Shown one piece after another: positions 35,073 to 43,384 of a stretch of 64,000 nucleotides of DNA. A model generated the notes under the pieces. It was not told the DNA's origin. It saw nothing but the letters and a program-made list of their open reading frames with translations, and made no database searches. The position numbers and the translations under genes are program-made. Position 1 is the first letter of the stretch; every line of letters starts with the position of its first letter. Source of the stretch: Streptomyces coelicoflavus (GTDB lineage: Bacteria > Actinomycetota > Actinomycetes > Streptomycetales > Streptomycetaceae); the NCBI RefSeq assembly GCF_003112555.1, contig NZ_BEWB01000008.1:1-64000 (forward strand). The letters run 5' to 3'.

Positions 35073-36509
35073 TCACGCCGCCTCCTCGAAGAAATCGGGA
35101 AGGAGGCCGCGGGACCGGCCCAGGGTGCCGAGCGCGGCGGCGGCCGCCCCGACACCGCTGCGAACCGCACTCTCCATGGTCGCGGGCCACCCGGTGGCGG
35201 TCCACGCTCCGGCCAGGTAGAGGCCGGGTGCCTTGGTGCGGGCGCCGGGCCTGAGGCGCCCGACGCCGGGGGCGGGGGCGAACGTCGCGGTGCGCTCCCT
35301 GGTCACGAAGAAGTCCTTCACCTCGGCACCCCGGGCGCGCGGCAGCAGCCGCTCCAGTTCGGGCAGGTACCGCTCGCGCAGCGCGGCCACGGTCTCGTCG
35401 ATGTCGTTCTGCGCGGTCGACTGGGACACCGCCAGGTACTGACCCTCTTTCAGTCCGGAGGCCTCGGTGCGGTCGAACACCCATTGCAGCGGGGTGCCGA
35501 GGGCCGTGAGGAACGGCGTGGCGAGCACCTTGCGGTCGTAGACCACGTGGAGGTTGAGGATCGGCGCGGTGCCGATCTCCAGGAGATTTTCCGGGGCGTC
35601 GAGCGCACCGTCCGGCAGCAGGTCGTGGGCCTCGCGCTGGGGTACGGCGAGGACGACGGCGTCCGCTTCGAGCGTCTCGCCGGGAACCTGAACGCTCCAG
35701 CCGCCGTTCTCGTTTACGGAGACGGAGGTGACGCGTGTACGGACCTCGGTACGGACGCCCGCGGAGTCGAGCGCCTTGCGGGCCAGCCGGTCGTGCAGTT
35801 CGCCCAGCGGGACACGGGCCCACCCGATGTCGGCCGCTCCCGGGTCGGACAGCAGACCGGTCTTGAACACCATCGCGGCGAGTCCCAGGGAGGCGTCGCC
35901 CGCGACCGCGTTGAGGGTGGCGACCCCGACCAGGTCCCACAGGGCCTCGACGGCACGCGCCGACTGACCGTGCGCGGTCAGCCAGCTGCCGAAGTCCTGG
36001 GTGTCCAGGGCCGGGTCGGCGAGGTCGAGTCCCTTGAGCGCGAGCGCGGCACGGCCCACCGAGGCGCGTTCGGCGAGGGAGAGGTGCGGGTAGGTCGCCA
36101 GGCTGCGCCCCAGGTGCAGGGGCACGGGCAGGGCGTCGCGCCGCAGTCTGCCGAGCCGGTTGCCCTCGGACCTGGCCAGGTCGACGACGGGCACGTCGAG
36201 ACGTTCCTGCACGGGTGCGAGCGCGGCCCCGCCGATCCGGTCGAGGAACCACCGGTAGGCGGTGCAGCAGCGCAGGTACACGTGCTGGCCGTTGTCGACG
36301 GTGAGGTCGCCGCGCTGGAAGGAGAAGGCGAGCCCGCCGAGCCGGGGGCGCCCTTCGAGCAGGGTGACGCGCGCGCCGGCGTCCGCCAGTGCCAGCGCGG
36401 TGGTGACCCCCGCGAGTCCGCCGCCGACCACGACGGCATGCCCGCCGGGGCCGAGGGACGAGACGTCCGCGAGCACTCCGCCCTCGCGCGTGCCCTTGCC
36501 CTGCGTCAT
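35073..36509 (-). CDS. hpnE: Hydroxysqualene dehydroxylase (FAD-dependent)
   Basis: The protein has 478 residues. A Rossmann FAD motif VVVGGGLAGVTTALALADAG lies near the N-terminus, followed by VTLLEGRPRLGG. A C-terminal LYLAGAWTATGWPATMESAV block is typical of the amine-oxidase/phytoene-desaturase superfamily. HpnE reduces hydroxysqualene to squalene, the last of the HpnCDE steps. The ATG overlaps the stop of the upstream DUF6380 gene (ATGA). Confidence 0.95.
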   Translation of the reverse strand: MTQGKGTREGGVLADVSSLGPGGHAVVVGGGLAGVTTALALADAGARVTLLEGRPRLGGLAFSFQRGDLTVDNGQHVYLRCCTAYRWFLDRIGGAALAPVQERLDVPVVDLARSEGNRLGRLRRDALPVPLHLGRSLATYPHLSLAERASVGRAALALKGLDLADPALDTQDFGSWLTAHGQSARAVEALWDLVGVATLNAVAGDASLGLAAMVFKTGLLSDPGAADIGWARVPLGELHDRLARKALDSAGVRTEVRTRVTSVSVNENGGWSVQVPGETLEADAVVLAVPQREAHDLLPDGALDAPENLLEIGTAPILNLHVVYDRKVLATPFLTALGTPLQWVFDRTEASGLKEGQYLAVSQSTAQNDIDETVAALRERYLPELERLLPRARGAEVKDFFVTRERTATFAPAPGVGRLRPGARTKAPGLYLAGAWTATGWPATMESAVRSGVGAAAAALGTLGRSRGLLPDFFEEAA

Positions 36510-36664
36510 GGTGCGCCCTTCCCTGTCCGGCCGCCGCGGTGTTTGAACGGCGTACGGCTGACCGTCTCAGTCAGGGACGCCGACCGCCACCGGAGGGTTG
36601 CCCGCTGCTGTGCGCCGGTGGTTCCGTACGGGTCCTGGGTGTCGAGTGTGCCCGGTGTGTCCAT
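36506..36664 (-). CDS. DUF6380 family small protein
   Basis: The product has 52 residues. The ATG shares a base with the hpnD stop (TGATG) and its stop overlaps the hpnE start (ATGA). The core RATLRWRSASLTETVSR and the end FKHRGGRTGKGA match the small DUF6380 family I know from Streptomyces hopanoid clusters. The tight overlaps on both sides suggest a translational-coupling role or a small accessory to HpnD/HpnE. No function is known to me. Confidence 0.75.
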   Translation of the reverse strand: MDTPGTLDTQDPYGTTGAQQRATLRWRSASLTETVSRTPFKHRGGRTGKGAP

Positions 36665-37614
36665 CAGGCGCGCCTCCTGACGGCCCGCCGGGTGACGTGC
36701 CGGGCGTCGAGGCCGGACAGGCCGCGCACGGCGACGTACGCCTTCTCGTGTCCGGGCAGGGAGACCCGGCCGCGCAGCACGGCCTCGGGGTCGCGCTCGA
36801 TCCGGTCGAGGAGGCGTCGGTAGATGCCGGCCATGGCGGCCACGCAGGCGCCGCTGCGCCGGTCCAGCATGGGCAGTAGCCGGTAGCCCTCGGCGAAGAG
36901 GGCGCGGGCCCGGCGCACCTCGAAGTGCACGAGGCCCGTGAAGTCGGAGCCCTCGGGCGGTGTCGGCCCGTTGAACCCGGCGGCGCAGCCGAACTTGGCG
37001 AGGTCGTCGGCGGGCAGGTAGGTGCGCCCGCCCTCGGCGTCCTCCCGGACGTCGCGCAGGATGTTGGTGAGCTGGAGCGCGAGCCCGAGCGTGTCGGCGT
37101 ACTCGGGCGCGCGCTCGGCGCCGCGCGCCCCCGGTTCGGTGCCGAACACACCGAGCGAGAGACGTCCGATGGCGCCCGCCACGCAACGGCAGTAGACCTT
37201 CAGGTCGTCCCAGGTCTCGTAGGTCTCGCCGCGCAGGTCCATCTGGACGCCGTCGATCAGCTCGTCGAGGCCGCCGAGCGGGATCGGGAACCGCCGGGCG
37301 GCGTGGGCGAGGGCGACGGCGACCGGGTCGGTGTCGTCCTCGTCGACCCCGCCCTCCTGGATCCTGGCGAGCACGGCCCGGGTCTCCTCCAGCCGGGCCG
37401 CCTTGACCTCGTCCGGCAGCGCTCCGTCGCCGATGTCGTCGACGCGGCGCGAGAACGCGTACAGCGCGGACATCGCCCGCCGCTTGGGCGTGGGCAGCAG
37501 CCGGATGCCGTAGGCGAAGTTGCGTGCCTGCTGACCGGTGACGGCCTCGCAGTAGCTGTAGGCGGCGAGCACCGGTGCCGGCATGTTCGCTGACGACTCC
37601 ACGGACCCGATCAC
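36664..37614 (-). CDS. hpnD: Presqualene diphosphate synthase
   Basis: The product has 316 residues; the GTG at 37614 overlaps the hpnC stop (GTGA). It has the two Asp-rich motifs of squalene/phytoene synthases: SRRVDDIGD and NILRDVREDAEGGRTYLP. HpnD joins two farnesyl diphosphates into presqualene diphosphate. It is the second gene of the operon. Confidence 0.95.
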   Translation of the reverse strand: MIGSVESSANMPAPVLAAYSYCEAVTGQQARNFAYGIRLLPTPKRRAMSALYAFSRRVDDIGDGALPDEVKAARLEETRAVLARIQEGGVDEDDTDPVAVALAHAARRFPIPLGGLDELIDGVQMDLRGETYETWDDLKVYCRCVAGAIGRLSLGVFGTEPGARGAERAPEYADTLGLALQLTNILRDVREDAEGGRTYLPADDLAKFGCAAGFNGPTPPEGSDFTGLVHFEVRRARALFAEGYRLLPMLDRRSGACVAAMAGIYRRLLDRIERDPEAVLRGRVSLPGHEKAYVAVRGLSGLDARHVTRRAVRRRA

Positions 37615-38513
37615 CCCTCTCCTCGCAGGACCACGCCCGCCTCGCGCAGCAAGTGGACCTTGCCTGACCTGGGCGGGCCGGGAAGTACGTCGTGATCCGC
37701 GGCGGCGATCGCGTCGAGCGCCGCCCTTCCGCCCGCCACGAATCCGGCGAGCAGGAGCCGCAGCCTGCCGTGGACGCTACCCACCAGGGGGGCTCCTTCA
37801 TTCAGCAGGTCGCGGGCGCGGGCCGCCTCGTAGGCGATCAGTGCGCGCACGGACGCGTTCGCGGTGGGTGCGGCCAGGTCGCTCTCCTGGACGTGGAAAC
37901 GTTTCATGTCCTCGGCGGGCAGGTAGACGCGGTCCCGGCCGAGGTCCTCGGCGACGTCCTGGAGGTGCTCGACGATCTGCAGGGCGGTGCAGATCTCGTC
38001 GGAGCGGCGGATCCGTTCGGGGGTGGAGGTGCCGGTGACGGCGAGGACGAGCCGGCCGACCGGGTTGGCGGACAGCTCGCAGTAGGCGAGGAGGTCGTCG
38101 TACGTCTCGTAGCGTGCGACCAGCTGGTCCTGGCGGTTGGCGGCGATCAGGCCGAGGAAGGGCCCGGGGGTCAGCGCGCGGCGACGCACGGTGGGCACCA
38201 GGCGGCGCAGCAGCGGGTGGCGCGGGGTGTCGTCGAAGACCCTGCGCAGGTCCTCCTCGAAGGCGTCCAGCATCAGCAGCCGGTCGTCGGCGCGGTCCTC
38301 GGGCACGCCGAGGAGGCGGGCGTCGGCGCCGCCGGGGGCGAGGTCGCCGTCGCCGATGTCGTCGACGAGGCGGGCGAAGCCGTACACGGCCATGAGGTCG
38401 GTGCGCCAGGCGCGCGGCAGGAAGAAGGGGGCGACGGGGAAGTTCTCGTCGGCGGCCTTGGCGAGGGTGCCGCGCTCCGGGTCGACGGCGTGCGCCGTCT
38501 CGGTGGCCGTCAT
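37611..38513 (-). CDS. hpnC: Hydroxysqualene synthase
   Basis: The product has 300 residues. The ATG at 38513 has AGGG upstream and overlaps the stop of a possible 21-aa leader. Asp-rich motifs are ARLVDDIGDGD and LQDVAEDLGRDRVYLP. HpnC converts presqualene diphosphate to hydroxysqualene. It is the first biosynthetic gene of the operon, so the promoter should lie upstream of about 38576. Confidence 0.94.
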   Translation of the reverse strand: MTATETAHAVDPERGTLAKAADENFPVAPFFLPRAWRTDLMAVYGFARLVDDIGDGDLAPGGADARLLGVPEDRADDRLLMLDAFEEDLRRVFDDTPRHPLLRRLVPTVRRRALTPGPFLGLIAANRQDQLVARYETYDDLLAYCELSANPVGRLVLAVTGTSTPERIRRSDEICTALQIVEHLQDVAEDLGRDRVYLPAEDMKRFHVQESDLAAPTANASVRALIAYEAARARDLLNEGAPLVGSVHGRLRLLLAGFVAGGRAALDAIAAADHDVLPGPPRSGKVHLLREAGVVLRGEG

Positions 38514-38575
38514 CGCGGGCTGCCCTGGGCGGGGACGGCGCACACCTCGGGGAGCCGGGGAGTTTCCGTAGCCAT
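38510..38575 (-). CDS. Possible 21-aa leader peptide of the hopanoid operon
   Basis: A short frame MATETPRLPEV...GSPR starts at an ATG at 38575 behind GGGAG and ends with a TGA overlapping the hpnC start (ATGA). The overlap would couple hpnC translation to it. It could be chance, or a second start region, since the ribosome-site spacing is long. Confidence 0.4.
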   Translation of the reverse strand: MATETPRLPEVCAVPAQGSPR

Positions 38576-38831
38576 TGCCGTCACATCTCCCGTTCTACAC
38601 TGCCGACCCAATACACACTATTTCGGACACGCCGCCCTGCCACCCGCGCGGCAGGCCCGCCTGAGGGTGTCGGGCATTATCGCCCCATGTGCCGCGTTTC
38701 GGGACCGGTACAGCTTACGTTGTACAACTCACGGGCGTCCGTCGGGGTGCACGACGCATCACAACAACACACCCATCCGCTTCAAGATTCCTGCGAACGC
38801 CAGGAGTTGACGCTTCCTTTGCAGACGCGGA

Positions 38832-38858
38832 GCCCCGCCGGAACAGTTCCGGCGGGGC
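38832..38858. terminator. Hairpin terminator of the envelope ABC operon
   Basis: 12-bp perfect stem GCCCCGCCGGAA / TTCCGGCGGGGC with a 3-base loop, 13 bases beyond the stop of the ATPase gene at 38872. It separates the envelope cluster from the hopanoid promoter. Confidence 0.8.
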
Positions 38859-38871
38859 CCGGCGTGTCGGG

Positions 38872-39657
38872 CTACTTGCCCGTGAACTTCTCGTACTCCT
38901 TGAGCACCTCGTCGGTCGGGCCGTCCATGCGCAGCTCGCCGCGCTCCAGCCACAGGACCCGGTTGCAGGTGTCGCGGATGGACTTGTTGTTGTGGCTGAC
39001 CAGGAAGATGGTGCCGGCCTTCTTCTTCAGCTCCCGGATGCGTTCCTCGGAGCGGGTCTGGAACTTGCGGTCGCCGGTGGCCAGCGCCTCGTCGATCATC
39101 AGGACGTCGTGGTCCTTGGCGGCGGCGATGGAGAAGCGCAGCCGGGCGGCCATGCCGGAGGAGTAGGTGCGCATCGGCAGGGTGATGAAGTCGCCCTTCT
39201 CGTTGATGCCGGAGAAGTCGACGATGTCCTGGTAGCGCTCCTTGATCTGCTCGCGGGTCATGCCCATGGCCAGGCCGCCGAGGATGACGTTCCGCTCGCC
39301 GGTCAGGTCGTTCATCAGGGCGGCGTTCACACCGAGCAGGGAGGGCTGGCCGTCGGTGTAGACCTTGCCGCGCTCGGCGGGCAGCAGGCCGGCGATGGCC
39401 CGCAGCAGCGTCGACTTGCCGGAGCCGTTGGAGCCGATCAGGCCGATGGCCTCGCCCCGGTAGGCGGTGAAGGAGACGCCGCGCACGGCGTGCACCTTGC
39501 GCACACCCCGCGCGTCGCCGGAGCCCCGCTTCACGATCCGGCTCAGGGCGGCGGTGGCACTGCCCTTCCCGGTCTTGGCGCCGTTGACGCGGTAGACGAT
39601 GTGGAGCTCGTCCGCGATGACCGTCGGCACCCGCTGGTCCTGCTGCTGCTCAGCCAC
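38872..39657 (-). CDS. ABC transporter ATP-binding protein, polysaccharide/teichoic-acid export type
   Basis: The product has 261 residues. Walker A is GSNGSGKST, the signature is in SSGMAARLRFSIAAA, and Walker B is HDVLMIDEALATGD. This is the TagH/RfbE/Wzt subgroup (YSSGM signature, EALATGD). It energises export of a lipid-linked polymer with the permease just upstream, whose stop overlaps this start by 8 bases. It is the last gene of the cluster before the terminator. Confidence 0.93.
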   Translation of the reverse strand: MAEQQQDQRVPTVIADELHIVYRVNGAKTGKGSATAALSRIVKRGSGDARGVRKVHAVRGVSFTAYRGEAIGLIGSNGSGKSTLLRAIAGLLPAERGKVYTDGQPSLLGVNAALMNDLTGERNVILGGLAMGMTREQIKERYQDIVDFSGINEKGDFITLPMRTYSSGMAARLRFSIAAAKDHDVLMIDEALATGDRKFQTRSEERIRELKKKAGTIFLVSHNNKSIRDTCNRVLWLERGELRMDGPTDEVLKEYEKFTGK

Positions 39658-40579
39658 GGCCGTACCTCTCCTCCGCCTTCCAGAAGTACACGAAGCCGCC
39701 CGCGGCGAGGACCACGGCCCAGCCGAGCCCGACCGCCCACACGTGCGGCGGCAGGTTGTCGGAGCCGTATCCGTCGATCAGCGCGAAGCGGATCAGGTCC
39801 ATGTAGACGGCGGCCGGGTTCCACTGGAGCACGTCGGCGAGCCAGGCCGGCTTGTCCTCCAGCATGATCGGGATGGAGAACATGACGCCCGACGCGTACA
39901 TCCAGGTCCGCATGATGAACGGCATCAGCTGGGCCAGGTCCGGCGTCTTGGCCCCCATGCGGGCCACGATGAGCGCCAGGCCCATGTTGAACAGGAACTG
40001 CAGGACGAGCGCCGGGAGGACCAGCAGCCAGGACAGCTTGGGGTAGCTGCCGAAGCCGATGACCACCGCGAACATGACGATCATCGAGGCCAGCAGCTGC
40101 TGGAGCTGCTGGAGCGCGAACGAGATGGGCAGCGAGGCGCGCGGGAAGTGCAGTGCCCGCACCAGTCCGAGGTTGCCGGAGATGGCGCGCACGCCCGCCA
40201 TCGCGGAGGACTGGGTGAAGGTGAAGACGAACACACCCGTCACCAGGAACGGGATGTACACGTCCTTGGGCATGCCGCGGCCGGCGTTGAGGATCAGACC
40301 GAAGATCGCGAAGTAGACGAACGCGTTCAGCAGCGGGGTGGCCACCTGCCACAGCTGGCCGAGCTTGGCCTGGCTGTACTGGGCGGTCAGCTTCGCCTGG
40401 GAGAAGGCCAGGATGAAGTGCCGCCGTCCCCAGAGCTGACGGACGTACTCCACGAGGGAAGGTCTGGCACCGCTCACGGACAGCCCGTACTTGGCGGCGA
40501 GCCGGGCCGGTGTGAGGCCCTCGTCGGGCGACACGGGCTTGGTCATGGCGACCGTGCCGTCGTGCGTTGTCTCACTCAC
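39650..40579 (-). CDS. ABC transporter permease, polysaccharide/teichoic-acid export type
   Basis: The product has about 309 residues. The start is a GTG at 40579, or possibly an ATG at 40546. Six predicted membrane helices form an ABC-2 domain (TagG/Wzm-like). A cytosolic N-terminal amphipathic part precedes RHFILAFSQAKLTAQYSQAKLG, typical of the group. It pairs with the ATPase at 38872-39657 and probably flips or exports the product of the upstream glycosyltransferase and CDP-alcohol enzymes. Confidence 0.9.
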   Translation of the reverse strand: MSETTHDGTVAMTKPVSPDEGLTPARLAAKYGLSVSGARPSLVEYVRQLWGRRHFILAFSQAKLTAQYSQAKLGQLWQVATPLLNAFVYFAIFGLILNAGRGMPKDVYIPFLVTGVFVFTFTQSSAMAGVRAISGNLGLVRALHFPRASLPISFALQQLQQLLASMIVMFAVVIGFGSYPKLSWLLVLPALVLQFLFNMGLALIVARMGAKTPDLAQLMPFIMRTWMYASGVMFSIPIMLEDKPAWLADVLQWNPAAVYMDLIRFALIDGYGSDNLPPHVWAVGLGWAVVLAAGGFVYFWKAEERYGRG

Positions 40580-40641
40580 TGGTGGATACTTTCGTCTTCG
40601 AAACGCTCGGCCGCGCGGGCCTGGCATGGACTGGACCTGGT

Positions 40642-40661
40642 GGCCCTCCGGCCGGAGGGCC
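40642..40661. terminator. Palindromic hairpin after the glycosyltransferase gene
   Basis: Perfect 20-base palindrome GGCCCTCCGGCCGGAGGGCC in the gap between the GT2 stop (40685) and the permease start (40579); likely a terminator or attenuator splitting the cluster into two transcripts. Confidence 0.55.
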
Positions 40662-40684
40662 GGAACGCTCTCGGTACGAGCTTG

Positions 40685-41569
40685 TCAGATCACCGGGGGA
40701 CGGCCCAGCCGGGTCAGCCGCCACACCGTACGCCACCGCATGGGCCGGCGTGGACCGCACGGGGTGGCCCAGCCCTCGCGGAAGCCGCCGAACCATGCCT
40801 TCAGGGCAGGTCGCGACGGGCGGCGCAGCAGGGTGAGCGCCATCCAGACCCCGAGGTAGACCGGAACCAGCAGCGCGGGGAGGTTCCGGCGGGCGAGCCA
40901 GACGCGGTTGCGGGCGACCATGCGGTGGTAGACGGCATGCCGGGACGGCGCGGTCGTGGGGTGGTTGAGCACCATGTCGGACCGGTAGTCGATCATCCAG
41001 CCCGCGTCGAGGGCCCGCCAGGCCAGGTCGGTCTCCTCGTGGGCGTAGAAGAACGCGTCCGGCAGCCCGCCGACCTGGGTGAGGACGCGGGTGCGCACCG
41101 CGTTGGCGCCGCCGAGGAAGGTGGTGACCCGGGAGGAGCGCATCGGGTCGGAGGCGCGCAGCCGCGGGACGTGCCGGCGCTGGGTCTCGCCGGTGTCCGG
41201 GTCGGCGATGCGGAAGCTGATGATGCCCAGCTCGTCGTCGGCCGCGAAGGCCTCGCGGCACAGCTCGGCGGTGTCGGTGCGCGCGAGCAGGCCGTCGTCG
41301 TCGAGGAAGAGCAGGACGTCGACGTCGCTGCCGCCGGGTCCGAACGCCTCGATGCCGACGTTGCGTCCGCCGGGGATGCCCAGGTTCTCGGGCAGCTCGA
41401 CGGTGCGCACACCGTCCGGCACCTCGGGGACGGGGGCACCGTTGCCGACCACGACGACCTCGACCCGGTCGCCGTCCTGCTTCGCCACCGAGTCGAGCAG
41501 GGCGCGCAGTTCCTCGGGGCGGTTGCCCATCGTGATGACGACGGCGCCGACCTTCATGGGCGCGCTCAC
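40685..41569 (-). CDS. Family 2 glycosyltransferase
   Basis: The product has 294 residues from a GTG at 41569 that overlaps the upstream stop (GTGA); an ATG at 41557 is the alternative. The GT-A fold is seen in VGAVVITMGNRPEELRALLD, LGIPGGRNVGIEA and the metal-binding LFLDDDG. An acceptor region follows (FFYAHEETDLAWRAL, the ED motif). The C-terminus is basic with a hydrophobic patch, suggesting peripheral membrane association. It probably adds sugars to the envelope polymer or lipid made by the adjacent CDP-alcohol enzymes. Confidence 0.9.
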   Translation of the reverse strand: MSAPMKVGAVVITMGNRPEELRALLDSVAKQDGDRVEVVVVGNGAPVPEVPDGVRTVELPENLGIPGGRNVGIEAFGPGGSDVDVLLFLDDDGLLARTDTAELCREAFAADDELGIISFRIADPDTGETQRRHVPRLRASDPMRSSRVTTFLGGANAVRTRVLTQVGGLPDAFFYAHEETDLAWRALDAGWMIDYRSDMVLNHPTTAPSRHAVYHRMVARNRVWLARRNLPALLVPVYLGVWMALTLLRRPSRPALKAWFGGFREGWATPCGPRRPMRWRTVWRLTRLGRPPVI

Positions 41570-42345
41570 TTCAGCCTGCTGGAGGCGAGGATGGACACCA
41601 GGTGCAGCAGGGTCTGGAGCAGCGCGATGCCGGCGAGTACGGCGGTGCCGAGGCGGGTGAAGAAGAGGTCGCCGCGGGCCTGGTCGACGATCGCGAGGAC
41701 CAGGATCAGCAGCGAGGCCTCGATGCCGAGGATCAGCCGGTGGAACTTGAGCGCCCCGGCGGCCCGGCGGGCCAGCGCCATGCCGGAGGAGCGGATCTCG
41801 GAGGCTGCCTCCTTGACCGGGGGCATCCCGTTCTGGTGCCGGGCGACGCCCACCAGGTCGGTCTCGGCCTTGATCAGGATGGCGCCGAGGGCGGCCAGGG
41901 TGCCGAGGAAGGCCCACAGCCAGTCGATGCGTCCGGTGCCCCAGATGTCGGCGGCGCGCAGGCCGAGGCCGACCAGGACGGCGGCGTCGGTCAGGTAGGC
42001 GCCGACCCGGTCCAGGTAGACCCCGCCGAGCGAGTACTGCTTGCGCCAGCGGGCGATCTCGCCGTCGACGCAGTCGAGCAGCAGGTACAGCTGGACCGCG
42101 ACGACGCCGAGCACGGCGCCCCAGACGCCCGGCACGAGCAGCGCCGGCGCCGCCAGCACGCCGCAGACGGTCATCAGGTACGTGAGCTGGTTGGGCGTGA
42201 CCCTGGTGTTCACCAGGTAGCGGTCGATCCGCAGCGAGACCTCGCGCATGTAGAGGCGTCCCGCCCAGTGCTCGCCGCTGCGCCGGTCCTTCACCCCCGC
42301 GGGGTGGACGACCGGACGTAGTTCAGCTACCGATGGCCTTGACAT
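41566..42345 (-). CDS. CDP-alcohol phosphatidyltransferase family protein with altered third Asp
   Basis: The product has 259 residues with several membrane helices. The family signature is D-xx-DG-xx-AR-...-G-xxx-D-xxx-D. Here it reads DCVDGEIAR, then GGVYLDRVGA, so the last Asp is Ala. That residue is normally the catalytic base, so the enzyme may be inactive, use another residue, or act only with the DUF5941 partner at 44121-45938, whose motif is complete. Its start overlaps the end of the upstream dehydrogenase by 23 bases and its stop overlaps the GT2 start. Confidence 0.88.
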   Translation of the reverse strand: MSRPSVAELRPVVHPAGVKDRRSGEHWAGRLYMREVSLRIDRYLVNTRVTPNQLTYLMTVCGVLAAPALLVPGVWGAVLGVVAVQLYLLLDCVDGEIARWRKQYSLGGVYLDRVGAYLTDAAVLVGLGLRAADIWGTGRIDWLWAFLGTLAALGAILIKAETDLVGVARHQNGMPPVKEAASEIRSSGMALARRAAGALKFHRLILGIEASLLILVLAIVDQARGDLFFTRLGTAVLAGIALLQTLLHLVSILASSRLK

Positions 42346-43384
42346 AGTCGGCGTACAGGTCCTTGATCTGGTCGGTTTTGAGGTCGAGGTGCTCGAGGAT
42401 CGTGTAGCGGCCGGGCCGCGTCTGGGGGGCGAACTCCACGGCCCGGAAGAACTCCTCGGGCGTGAACCCGATCTCCTCCGGCAGCACCGGCAGCCCGTGC
42501 CGGCGCAGGACCTCGGCCATGTGGGCGGACTCCTCGTGGGCCCCGCGCAGGTACATCGCGAAGGCCGCGCCCAGGCCGCACTGCTCGCCGTGGGAGGCCG
42601 CGCGGGTGGGGAAGAGCAGGTCGAAGGCGTGGTTGATCTCGTGGCAGGCGCCGGAGGCGGGCCGCGAGTCGCCGGAGACCGACATGGCGATGCCGGTGAG
42701 GACCAGTGCCTCGGCCAGCACCTGGAGGAAGTCGTTGTCGCCGATGCCGCCGGGGTGCCGCAGCACGGCCTCGCCGGCCTGGCGGGCCATCGCGGCGGCC
42801 AGGCCGTCGATCCGCTCGCCCTTGACCCGGTTGGCCAGCTCCCAGTCCGCGATCGCCGAGACGTTGGAGACGGCGTCGCCGATGCCGGCGCGCACGAAGC
42901 GGGCCGGGGCGGCGCGGACGACGTCCAGGTCGATGACGACGGCGATCGGGTTCGGCACGCCGTAGGAGCCGCGGCCCGCGTCGTTGTCGAGGGTGGCGAC
43001 CGGGGAGCACAGACCGTCGTGCGCGAGGTTGGTCGGCACCGCGACCAGCGGGAGGCCGATGCGCGCCGCCGCGAACTTGGCGCAGTCGATGATCTTGCCG
43101 CCGCCGAGGCCGACGACCGCGTCGTAGTGGCCGCCCTTCATGGCGCCGGCCAGCTTGATCGCGTCGTCCAGGGTGCCGCCGCCGACCTCGAACCAGTCGG
43201 CGCCGGGCAGCGACGGGGCGACGCGCTCACGCAGCCGGGCACCGGAGCCGCCGCTGACGGCGACGGCGAGCTTGCCCGAGTGGGAGATGCGCTCGTCGGC
43301 GAGTACGCATCCCAGGTCGTCGAGGGCACCCGCGCGGATGTCCACGACGACCGGCGACGGGATGAGCCTCGTCAGTACAGGCAC
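42323..43384 (-). CDS. sn-glycerol-1-phosphate dehydrogenase-like, iron-containing ADH family
   Basis: The product has 353 residues; the GTG at 43384 follows GGGAG and overlaps the upstream stop by 13 bases. NAD site GLGGGKIIDCAKFAA; metal/substrate blocks VPTNLAHDGLCSP, FVRAGIGDAVSN and GACHEINHAFD, with SHGEQCGLG. This set resembles archaeal G1P dehydrogenase and bacterial AraM rather than simple alcohol dehydrogenases. It would reduce dihydroxyacetone phosphate, or a similar keto-phosphate, to a polyol phosphate for the neighbouring nucleotidyltransferase. Confidence 0.85.
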   Translation of the reverse strand: MPVLTRLIPSPVVVDIRAGALDDLGCVLADERISHSGKLAVAVSGGSGARLRERVAPSLPGADWFEVGGGTLDDAIKLAGAMKGGHYDAVVGLGGGKIIDCAKFAAARIGLPLVAVPTNLAHDGLCSPVATLDNDAGRGSYGVPNPIAVVIDLDVVRAAPARFVRAGIGDAVSNVSAIADWELANRVKGERIDGLAAAMARQAGEAVLRHPGGIGDNDFLQVLAEALVLTGIAMSVSGDSRPASGACHEINHAFDLLFPTRAASHGEQCGLGAAFAMYLRGAHEESAHMAEVLRRHGLPVLPEEIGFTPEEFFRAVEFAPQTRPGRYTILEHLDLKTDQIKDLYADYVKAIGS

